A stretch of 64,000 nucleotides of DNA from Skermanella sp. TT6 (GTDB lineage Bacteria; Pseudomonadota; Alphaproteobacteria; Azospirillales; Azospirillaceae). Where the stretch lies: assembly GCF_016653635.2 (NCBI RefSeq), contig NZ_CP067420.1, forward strand, positions 3,445,501-3,509,500, given 5' to 3'. Shown here piece by piece: positions 35,229 through 44,051 of this stretch; positions within the stretch are counted from its first letter, which is position 1, and every line of letters begins with the position of its first letter. The notes below the pieces were generated by a model that was not told where the DNA came from, did no database searches, and was given only the letters and a program-made list of their open reading frames with translations. The translations under genes were made by a program, and so were the position numbers.

Positions 35229-36278
35229 CTATCCCCAGATCACCCGCCAGTAATCCCGCAGCAGGCTCCCGGACGCGCTCCGCTCCCGCTGGAACCTGAC
35301 GGGCGGTCCGAGCAGATGCCCGTCGCGGTCCACCCGCGCGCGGATGCCCCAGAATCCGACGGCGTCGCCGCCCCACATGCCGTAGCGGTAATCGAGCGCC
35401 TCGACCACCGCGCCGTCGGGGGTTTCCGAGACCTGCCAGAAAACCTTGTCCATGGCGAACCAGGTGAAGATCGCCGCCTCCGGCGTGGCCGCGACCCGAT
35501 CGATCAGCGGATCGGCCCGGAGCGGATAGGTCTGCCACTCGATCGGCCGGTCGCCGAAGACCGAACGGTATCCCACCATGATCGACTCCGGGGTCTCGGC
35601 GACGACCCGGCGGAACCAGGGCTGGAACATCTGCGGGTAGGCCAGCACCTCGCCGACCGGCTGGCCCGCCTGGCGCAGCTCTTCCCGGGCGGTGGACCGG
35701 ACGGAGTCGTTGATCGCCCAACCCATCAGCGAATAGCCGTAGATGAACAGCAGGGCGGCGGCCGCCGATCCGACCGCGGCGCCCGGCCGGCGCTTCGCCA
35801 CGGTGCCGACGACGAGAGCGGCGATCAGGGCCAGGCTGTAGACCGGGTCGATGATCGGCAGCGCGTCGATCGCGAAGCGGTGGCGGGAGATGGGCGCCAG
35901 AAGCTGGGTGCCGTAGCTGGTGAAAAGGTCGATGATCGGGTGGGTGAACAGGACCAGGACCGCGAGCCAGATCCAGGCCCTCAGCATCTCCGGCGCGTCG
36001 GGACGGTCGGGCTCGCCGCGCCGCGACGCGCGCCACCGGTGGAAGCGCCAGATCGCCCACCCGAAGAACGGCCCGACCACCGGACCGAAGAAGATGGAGT
36101 GGGTGATGCCCCGGTGGTGGACCCAGTTCGCGTAGGGGCCGAAATAGCCGGCGACCACGTCCAGGTCGGGAACGGCGCCCAGCAAGGCCCCCGCCACCAT
36201 GGCCTGCCGGCCGAGGGTCCGTCGAAATCCGGCCTGCGCGACCACGGCGCCGAGCAGGCTCTGCGTAATGCTGTCCAT
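35229..36278 (-). CDS. Membrane-bound metal-dependent hydrolase (YdjM/DUF457 family)
   Basis: 349 residues. The N-terminal half has helices and the conserved His/Asp set: VPDLDVV, WVHHRGITHS and FTHPIIDLFTSYGTQL, plausible metal ligands of the YdjM family. The C-terminal half (after about 215) is soluble with FMAMDKVFWQVS-type strands and no recognised domain. Start at 36278 (MDSITQSLLG) is the normal family start with GGGAAGG just upstream; an in-frame ATG at 36398 adds a non-conserved stretch. Reaction unknown. It is transcribed after the DUF779 gene on the same strand. Confidence 0.82.
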   Translation of the reverse strand: MDSITQSLLGAVVAQAGFRRTLGRQAMVAGALLGAVPDLDVVAGYFGPYANWVHHRGITHSIFFGPVVGPFFGWAIWRFHRWRASRRGEPDRPDAPEMLRAWIWLAVLVLFTHPIIDLFTSYGTQLLAPISRHRFAIDALPIIDPVYSLALIAALVVGTVAKRRPGAAVGSAAAALLFIYGYSLMGWAINDSVRSTAREELRQAGQPVGEVLAYPQMFQPWFRRVVAETPESIMVGYRSVFGDRPIEWQTYPLRADPLIDRVAATPEAAIFTWFAMDKVFWQVSETPDGAVVEALDYRYGMWGGDAVGFWGIRARVDRDGHLLGPPVRFQRERSASGSLLRDYWRVIWG

Positions 36279-36401
36279 GTCCTTCCCGAGGGCCTTTCCT
36301 GAAGCTCCTGCCGGCCCTTGGCGGGCGGCACGAGAAAGATAGATGCACCGGCGGGACGCCGAGGCAATCGCCTTACCCCCGGGGACGGGACGGATCAAGC
36401 G

Positions 36402-36785
36402 TCAGGCGTTTCCGCGCGGCGGCGGCCCGGCCGCCTCCAGCTCCGCGGTCTCCTCGTCGGTGAAGACCCGGCTGCGGGTCAGGAAGCGCACGCCCTCCGG
36501 AGCCTCCAGGGAGAAGCCGGCGCCCCTGCCCGGCACCACGTCGATGATCAGCTGGGTGTGCGACCAGTATTCGAACTGCGCGGCGCCGATGAAGAACTGG
36601 CAGCCCACGATCTCGCCCAGGCGCACGTCCTGCGCGCCGGTGCGAAACTCGCCGGCCGCGAAGCACATGGGCGCGCTGCCGTCGCAGCAGCCGCCGGACT
36701 GGTGGAATGCCAGGTCGCCGTGGATCGCCTTAAGCTTCTCGATCACGGCGGCGGCGGCCGGCGTGACGGTGACGCGTTCTACCAT
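36402..36785 (-). CDS. DUF779 family protein
   Basis: 127 residues. Family motif FHQSGGCCDGSAPMC (about 27-41) with three Cys, plus FEYWSHTQLIIDVVPGRGAGFSLE. DUF779 genes are usually next to NAD-dependent aldehyde dehydrogenases of the ExaC/AldB group, as here, and may help their maturation, though this is not proven. Downstream of the dehydrogenase gene on the same strand, separated by a stem-loop terminator, so expression probably depends on read-through or its own promoter. Confidence 0.9.
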   Translation of the reverse strand: MVERVTVTPAAAAVIEKLKAIHGDLAFHQSGGCCDGSAPMCFAAGEFRTGAQDVRLGEIVGCQFFIGAAQFEYWSHTQLIIDVVPGRGAGFSLEAPEGVRFLTRSRVFTDEETAELEAAGPPPRGNA

Positions 36786-36828
36786 GTCGTTCCTCTCCCC
36801 TGTCTTCCCGATATGCCACGACGAAAAG

Positions 36829-36856
36829 CCCCTCTCCTCCGTGTGGAGGAGAGGGG
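36829..36856 (-). terminator. Intrinsic terminator after the aldehyde dehydrogenase gene
   Basis: Perfect 12-base stem CCCCTCTCCTCC / GGAGGAGAGGGG with a GTGT loop, followed on the minus strand by CTTTTCG. It begins 40 bases past the dehydrogenase stop and should attenuate transcription into DUF779. Confidence 0.8.
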
Positions 36857-36896
36857 ATCCAGTTCAGCGAGGACAATTCCCGGAGATGTCACGCGA

Positions 36897-38417
<1,521 letters not shown>

Positions 38418-38603
38418 CGTTTCCCCCTTATGACCACGGCTGGTTATCCTGGACGTGACACCATGAATGCCTGAGGACCGGGGGACCTGTATATGATACC
38501 TTAGACGCACTGCGGCAGATTGTCCCGAGGGCGGGAGCGGGGTTTGTCGTCGGCCCTCCAAGGTGCATACGCACATGGGCGAACAAGGTCAGGAGCTTGA
38601 AAC

Positions 38604-38903
38604 ATGCCGATGGAGGCGGGTGCATGGGTCTACATTATGACCAACCGCCCCAACGGGACGCTCTATGTCGGTGTTACGACCAATCTGGCGCGGCGCGTGC
38701 ACGAGCATCGGGAAGGAGCCTATGATGGCTTCACGATGCGGTACGGTTTGAACCGCCTGGTCTGGGTGGAACGGCATGATGAAATCCTGCGTGCCGTGCA
38801 GCGGGAGAAGAACATCAAGCATTGGTCAAGAGCTTGGAAGGTTCTTTTGATTCTGAAAGACAATCCGGAATGGGATGACTTGTATGATCGGCTGAATATG
38901 TGA
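38604..38903 (+). CDS. GIY-YIG nuclease family protein (YhbQ-like)
   Basis: 99 residues, a single GIY-YIG domain: WVYIMTNRPNGTLYVGVTTNLARRVHEHREG has the two Tyr, the conserved Arg and His, and the Glu is present further on (AVQREKNIK). Such small proteins are very common and often linked to mobile or repeat-rich regions; here a dispersed palindromic repeat follows directly. Possibly a structure-specific nuclease; role untested. AGGAG lies 9 bases before the ATG. Confidence 0.88.
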   Translation: MPMEAGAWVYIMTNRPNGTLYVGVTTNLARRVHEHREGAYDGFTMRYGLNRLVWVERHDEILRAVQREKNIKHWSRAWKVLLILKDNPEWDDLYDRLNM

Positions 38904-38922
38904 TTGCCTATACTTCCTTATT

Positions 38923-39014
38923 CATCATGGCCGGACTTGATCCGGCCATCCACGCGCGCGCTTCATCCCGGCAGTTCGCGCGTGGATGCGCGGGTCGAGC
39001 CCGCCCATGACGAA
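38923..39014. repeat. Dispersed palindromic repeat element (copy 1)
   Basis: Begins with TCATGGCCGGACTTGATCC and its complement GGCCATC, followed by a CCACGCGCG...CGCGCGTGG stem and GCGGGT...CCCGC, and ends CCATGACGA. The same two-part layout is found at 49151-49238 where a group II intron interrupts it. It lies between the GIY-YIG gene and a small minus-strand gene. Confidence 0.75.
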
Positions 39015-39045
39015 TTGGAGTCCACGATCTCCTGGAATGGTGCCC

Positions 39046-39342
39046 TCACGTCCTCTCCGCCGGAGGGCAGCAATCGACGTCGTCGATCCGGCAGACCCCC
39101 GGCACCGTCACGTGCGGGCGGGTGCGCATGCTGAAGTCGCGAACTTCAGCCCGGCCGTTCCGCTGGAGCCAGGCGACGGCCCTGGGTACCAGGCGCGGGT
39201 CGACGCCGAGCTGTTCGCTGATGTGGTTGAAGGAGACGGCGGCGGTTTTCCGTTCGAGCAGGCGGTTCCGGCAGGCGCCGGCGACGCGTTCGGCCAGTTC
39301 GGGTATCCCGTTGTCCTGGCCAAGCTGGATGACGATTCCCAT
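39046..39342 (-). CDS. Hypothetical protein of 98 residues
   Basis: Begins MGIVIQLGQDNGIPELAERV and contains a helix-turn-helix-like stretch (AAVSFNHISEQLGVDPRLVPRAVAWLQRNG) that could be a small winged-helix or DnaA-like motif. Three Cys lie near the C-terminus (GVCRIDDVDCC). No family is recognised. The start is strongly supported by GGGAGGA 9 bases upstream. An IS1595-type element has inserted 37-45 bases upstream of the start, so the original promoter is now more than 1 kb away. It may be silent or driven from the IS end. Confidence 0.65.
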   Translation of the reverse strand: MGIVIQLGQDNGIPELAERVAGACRNRLLERKTAAVSFNHISEQLGVDPRLVPRAVAWLQRNGRAEVRDFSMRTRPHVTVPGVCRIDDVDCCPPAERT

Positions 39343-39378
39343 CAGAGGCTTCCTCCCAAAGATGCCTTCGTTTGCTTT

Positions 39379-39386
39379 TTGATCTT
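39379..39386. repeat. Target-site duplication, left copy (TTGATCTT)
   Basis: Eight bases directly outside the left inverted repeat, identical to 40463-40470. Confidence 0.92.
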
Positions 39387-40462
39387 GGCTCTTCCTGGAT
39401 TGCGGGGTGGTGGCGGTTTGATCATGCGACCAGGGCGGCAACGAGGGCGCCGAGCAGGGCTTTGCCGCGCTGGCGGGTATTGTGGACGAATTGAAAGAAG
39501 CCCAGGTAGGCAGGTAGCTTCTTCTGCGAGATGCCGCGGTGCGGGCGTAGCCAGGAGCGTAGCAACGACCAGAACCCTTCCAGGGTATTGACGTGAACTT
39601 CACAGAAGCCGTCACCATCCTCGTCGCGGGCGTATTCGCCGCGGCCATGGCAGACCGTCCTGTGCTCGTAGCCCCAGGCCGTCAGGCGGGCATAGATCGA
39701 ATATTCGTCCGTGTGGATGCATGAACCCGGGGCGACCACACCTTCGATGATCGGGCGGATGGTTGTCTGCTGAACGTTGGCCAGCATGTGAAGGACCACC
39801 TCACCGCCCCGCTGGATCAGGCCCAGGATCGGTGGCTTCTCCTTCTCCAGCGTGCCTCGACCGGGTGCGCCTTTCAGGCGACGGCGCCGCCCAGACCGGT
39901 TTTTTTGGCGACGGCGGCCGGATTGCCCTTGTGCCCGGCGACGACATAAACCTCATCGGCCTCGACCGTGCCCTCCAGCCTCACGGCCGGCATCTTGGCC
40001 ACGAGGCCGGAGCGCACCTGTTCGGCCATGACCTGGACATCGTCCTCGTTCAGATCCAGTTCGTGGGCGATCTGCCGGTTCGACAGGTTGAGCCCCAGGA
40101 AGTAAAGGCACAGCAGCCAGACCCGAAGCGGCTGGTGACGTCCGGCCAGAACGGTGCCGGTTAGATCATCGAAGCGGCTCTGGCACTGCTTGCACCGGTA
40201 GCGCTGCCGATGCCGCTGCGTGTCGTCATGGCCGTGGCGAGTCACCGAGGCGCTGTCACAGTGCGGGCAGCGGACACCCTCGGGCCACCGATGCTGGCGC
40301 ACCAGCTCGTAGCATTTCGCGTCGTCGATCAGCGACGAGAGGGTCACCAGGGATGACAAGGACATGACAAGCACCGGGATCGATGGAAAGGTCTCTCCTC
40401 AACCAATCTCCGCGTATCCCATCACGACCGGACCGCCACCACCCTGGAATCCAGGAAGAGCC
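39387..40462 (-). mobile_element. Complete IS1595-family insertion sequence (1076 bp)
   Basis: Bounded by 30-base imperfect terminal inverted repeats at 39387-39416 and 40433-40462 (outer ends GGCTCTTCCTGGATT and its complement), and flanked by the direct repeat TTGATCTT on both sides. Length, 8-base duplication, ISXO2-type transposase and near-intact ends point to IS1595. Identical target repeats suggest a fairly recent insertion. It is placed between the small gene at 39046 and its likely promoter. Confidence 0.92.
39422..40374 (-). CDS. IS1595-family transposase in two frames joined at an A7 slip site
   Basis: The first frame (40374 to 39874) holds a zinc ribbon (CPHC...CKQC) and the first catalytic Asp (VEADEVYV), and ends at TGA just after KKTGLGGAVA. 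The second frame (open upstream, stop 39422) supplies KGAPGRGTLEKEKPP, the second Asp (IHTDEYSIY) and HVNTLEGFW. They overlap at a run of seven A residues on the coding strand (39900-39906). A -1 shift there yields AKKNRSGRRRRLKGAPG, restoring the conserved family sequence and a protein of about 316 residues. This may be programmed slippage or a simple frameshift mutation. Confidence 0.82.
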
Positions 40463-40470
40463 TTGATCTT
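40463..40470. repeat. Target-site duplication, right copy (TTGATCTT)
   Basis: Eight bases directly outside the right inverted repeat. From here to 40718 lie about 250 bases of divergent promoter DNA with no gene I can support. Confidence 0.92.
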
Positions 40471-40718
40471 TTCCGGACCGTCGAGCGTCTCCCCTCCCCT
40501 CATTGCTGCGACATTCTGTCGCTATAAATGGACCGATCCGCGACGCTCGGCAAGCGGGGCGCTTTTCCTCATCCCAGTGATTCTGGCGGGTACCGCCATG
40601 CCGCGATGCGGGATATGATGCCGGGCTGAAATCCCGATCCCGGAACGCCGGACCGGCGGACGGTTCCCCCCCTGCGTCGCAGTCGGTGCGCCCTGCACCA
40701 AGAATTCGAGGCGAGTTC

Positions 40719-43700
40719 ATGGCGATCCACGTCGCACTCAATCACAAGACCTTCTACCGCTATGACAGGATGGTGTCGCTTGGGCCGCAGATCGTCAGGC
40801 TCCGGCCCGCCCCCCACTGCCGCACGCCGATCCTCAGCTATTCCTTGAAGGTCGAGCCCAAGCAGCACTTCCTCAATTGGCAGCAGGATCCGCAGTCCAA
40901 CTATCTGGCCCGCTTCGTCTTTCCGGAAAAGACCGACATCCTGTCGATCGAGGTCGACCTGGTCGCCGAGATCTCGGTGATCAACCCGTTCGACTTCTTC
41001 CTGGAGCCCGGCGCCGAGCAGTGGCCGCTGGAGTACGAGCCGTGGCTGCAGCGCGAGCTGCGCCCCTACATGGAGACGGAGAAGGTCGGCCCGAAGCTCG
41101 CGGCGTGGCTGGCCTCGGTCCCGCGCGAGCCGATGCAGTCGGTCAACTTCGTGGTGGCGCTGAACCAGCGGCTCCAGCAGGAGATCGGCTACGTCATCCG
41201 GCTGGAACCCGGCATCCAGACGCCGGAGGAGACGCTGACGCTGGGCACCGGGTCGTGCCGCGACAGCGCCTGGCTGATGGTCCAGATCCTGCGCAACCTG
41301 GGGCTTGCCGCCCGCTTCGTGTCCGGCTACCTGATCCAGCTGACCGCCGACCAGAAGGCGCTGGACGGGCCGAGCGGCACCGAGGTGGATTTCACCGACC
41401 TCCATGCCTGGACCGAGGTCTACCTGCCCGGAGCCGGCTGGATCGGGCTCGACCCGACCTCCGGCCTGCTGGCCGGCGAAGGCCATATCCCGCTGGCCTG
41501 CACCCCCGACGCGTCCAGCGCCGCCCCCATCACCGGCGCGGTGGACGAGTGCGAGGTCGAGTTCGGCCACGAGATGTCCATCACCCGCATCTACGAGGCG
41601 CCGCGGGTCACCAAGCCCTATACCGAGACCCAGTGGGGCGCCATCGAGGCGCTGGGCCACCGGATCGACCAGGAGCTGGACGACGGCGACGTCCGGCTGA
41701 CCATGGGCGGCGAGCCGACCTTCGTGTCGATCGACGACATGGAGGGGGCGGAGTGGAACACCTCGGCGGTCGGACCGACCAAGCGGCAATACGCCGCCAA
41801 CCTGCTGGACCGCCTGATGCGCCGCTTCGCGCCCGGCGGCCTGGTCCACTACGGCCAGGGCAAGTGGTATCCGGGCGAAAGCCTGCCGCGCTGGGCGCTC
41901 AGCATCTATTGGCGGCGCGACGGCGACGCGCTGTGGGCCAACACCGACCTGCTGGCGAAGGAGACCGTGGACTACGGTTTCGGCACGGAGGAGGCCGGCC
42001 TGTTCCTGGTGACGCTCGCCAAGAGGCTGGGGATCGAGCCGAGCCTGGTGCTCGCCGCCTACGAGGACCCCTGGCACTACCTGCGGAAGGAACAGCAGCT
42101 CCCGGTCAACGTCGATCCGCTCGACAGCAAGCTGGAGGACAAGGAGGAGCGCGCGAGGCTGGCCAAGGTGTTCCAGCGCGGGCTGAACGAGCCGGTCGGG
42201 TTCGCCCTGCCGATCAACCGCCGCATGGACCAGAAGGGCCCGGTCTGGCTGTCCAGCACCTGGCCGCTTCGCCAGGAACGCCTGCTGCTGGCGCCGGGCG
42301 ACAGCGCCATCGGCTACCGCCTGCCCCTGGGCTCCCTGCCCTGGGTGGACATGCGCGACTATCCCTTCTCGTGGGAGCAGGACCCGTTCGACGCCCGCGC
42401 GCCGCTCGCCCCCCACGCGGTTCCGCTGCGCCAGCGCACGGCGGAGCCGCCAAAGCCGGAGGCCCTGCGCCGCCAGGCCTACCAGGCCATGGCCGAGGTC
42501 CGGACCGAGATTCCCGAGGCCGGCAAGTCGGCCTGGTGGGTGGTCCGGACCGCGCTCTGCTGCGAGGCGCGCGACGGCAAGCTCTACCTGTTCATGCCGC
42601 CCATGGGCATGCTGGAGGACTACCTGGCCCTGGTCGCCGAGATCGAGGCCACGGCGGTCGAGCTGAACATGCCGGTGATCCTGGAAGGCTACCAGCCGCC
42701 CCGCGACCCCCGGCTCAACAGCATGGCGGTAACCCCGGACCCGGGCGTGATCGAGGTCAACATCCACCCGTCCCATTCCTGGGACGAGTTGGTCCGCAAC
42801 AACTTCGCCCTCTACGAGGAGGCGCGGCAGGCCCGGCTGGGGACCGAGAAGTTCATGCTGGACGGCCGGCATGTCGGCACCGGCGGCGGCAACCACGTGG
42901 TGGTCGGCGGGGCCACGCCGGCGGACAGCCCTTTCCTGCGCCGGCCCGACCTGCTGCGCAGCCTGATCACCTACTGGCAGAACCACCCGTCCCTGTCCTA
43001 CGTCTTCTCCGGCCTGTTCATCGGCCCGACCAGCCAGGCGCCGCGGATCGACGAGGCGCGGAACGACTCGCTGTACGAGCTGGAGATCGCGTTCAACCAG
43101 ATCGACCAGGCGGCGGCCGGCGGCTGGTGCCCGCCCTGGCTGATCGACCGGGTGCTGCGCCACCTGCTGACCGACATGCAGGGCAACACGCACCGGGCGG
43201 AGTTCTGCATCGACAAGCTCTACTCGCCGGACAGCAGCAGCGGCCGGCTGGGGCTGGTGGAATTCCGCGCCTTCGAGATGCCGCCGCATGCGCAGATGAG
43301 CCTGACCCAGCAGCTCCTGATGCGCGCCATGATCGCCCGCTTCTGGAAGACGCCGTACAAGAACCGGCTGGTGCGCTGGGGCACCGAACTGGCCGACAAG
43401 TTCATGCTGCCCCACTTCATCCAGCAGGACCTTTCGGACGTGCTGGCCGACATGCGCGACCACGGCTACGCGTTCCAGGACGAATGGTTCGCGCCGCACG
43501 TTAACTTCCGGTTCGCGCTGTGCGGCGAAGTGGCGCATCGCGGCCTGCTGATGGAGATCCGGCAGGCGCTGGAGCCGTGGCACGTCCTGGGTGAGGAGCC
43601 CGGCGGCGGCGGCACCGTAAGATATGTGGACAGCTCGGTCGAGCGCGTGCAGGTCAAGGTCAGCGGCATGGTCGGGTCGCGCCACGCCGTGGTCTGCAAC

Positions 43701-44051
43701 GGCCGCCGGGTTCCGCTCCATCCCACGGGAGTCGAGGGGGAATTCGTCGCCGGCGTGCGGTACCGGGCCTGGCAGCCGCCGTCCTGCCTGCACCCGACCA
43801 TCCCGGTCCACAGCCCGCTGGTGTTCGACATCCTGGACACCTGGTCGGGCCGATCGGTGGGCGGCTGCTCGTACCACGTGGCCCATCCGGGAGGGCGGAA
43901 TCACGAGACTTTCCCGGTTAACGCCCACGAGGCCGAAGGACGGCGGCTTGCCCGCTTCTTCCCGTTCGGTCACACTCCGGGTCCTATGGAGACGCCGCCG
44001 GAAAGGCGAAACCTGGAGTTTCCTTTGACCCTCGACCTGCGCCTTGGCTGA
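40719..44051 (+). CDS. Transglutaminase-like / DUF2126 putative amidoligase fusion
   Basis: 1110 residues. N-terminal bacterial transglutaminase-N and core domain with triad Cys180 (GTGSCRDSAW), His229 (DLHAWTEVYL) and Asp245 (GLDPTSG). From about 310 onward is DUF2126, a predicted glutamine-synthetase-fold COOH-NH2 ligase, with LTMGGEPTFVSIDDMEGAEWN and the later NIHPSHSWDELV block. Family analyses predict roles in making or modifying peptides or small amides; no substrate is known. First gene of a tight three-gene operon (next start overlaps its stop). The ATG follows a GAGGCGAG purine stretch. Confidence 0.9.
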   Translation: MAIHVALNHKTFYRYDRMVSLGPQIVRLRPAPHCRTPILSYSLKVEPKQHFLNWQQDPQSNYLARFVFPEKTDILSIEVDLVAEISVINPFDFFLEPGAEQWPLEYEPWLQRELRPYMETEKVGPKLAAWLASVPREPMQSVNFVVALNQRLQQEIGYVIRLEPGIQTPEETLTLGTGSCRDSAWLMVQILRNLGLAARFVSGYLIQLTADQKALDGPSGTEVDFTDLHAWTEVYLPGAGWIGLDPTSGLLAGEGHIPLACTPDASSAAPITGAVDECEVEFGHEMSITRIYEAPRVTKPYTETQWGAIEALGHRIDQELDDGDVRLTMGGEPTFVSIDDMEGAEWNTSAVGPTKRQYAANLLDRLMRRFAPGGLVHYGQGKWYPGESLPRWALSIYWRRDGDALWANTDLLAKETVDYGFGTEEAGLFLVTLAKRLGIEPSLVLAAYEDPWHYLRKEQQLPVNVDPLDSKLEDKEERARLAKVFQRGLNEPVGFALPINRRMDQKGPVWLSSTWPLRQERLLLAPGDSAIGYRLPLGSLPWVDMRDYPFSWEQDPFDARAPLAPHAVPLRQRTAEPPKPEALRRQAYQAMAEVRTEIPEAGKSAWWVVRTALCCEARDGKLYLFMPPMGMLEDYLALVAEIEATAVELNMPVILEGYQPPRDPRLNSMAVTPDPGVIEVNIHPSHSWDELVRNNFALYEEARQARLGTEKFMLDGRHVGTGGGNHVVVGGATPADSPFLRRPDLLRSLITYWQNHPSLSYVFSGLFIGPTSQAPRIDEARNDSLYELEIAFNQIDQAAAGGWCPPWLIDRVLRHLLTDMQGNTHRAEFCIDKLYSPDSSSGRLGLVEFRAFEMPPHAQMSLTQQLLMRAMIARFWKTPYKNRLVRWGTELADKFMLPHFIQQDLSDVLADMRDHGYAFQDEWFAPHVNFRFALCGEVAHRGLLMEIRQALEPWHVLGEEPGGGGTVRYVDSSVERVQVKVSGMVGSRHAVVCNGRRVPLHPTGVEGEFVAGVRYRAWQPPSCLHPTIPVHSPLVFDILDTWSGRSVGGCSYHVAHPGGRNHETFPVNAHEAEGRRLARFFPFGHTPGPMETPPERRNLEFPLTLDLRLG

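Noticed and set aside
40637-40662. GGAAC ... GTTCC palindrome resembling a bidirectional EcfG promoter
   Set aside because: The spacer to CGTT/GGTT is 15 rather than 16-17 bases on both strands.
40256-40741. Minus-strand frame of 161 codons spanning the IS end and upstream DNA
   Set aside because: It crosses the IS boundary and the start of the DUF2126 gene. It is in phase with the small gene at 39046 once the IS is removed, but the residues look non-coding.
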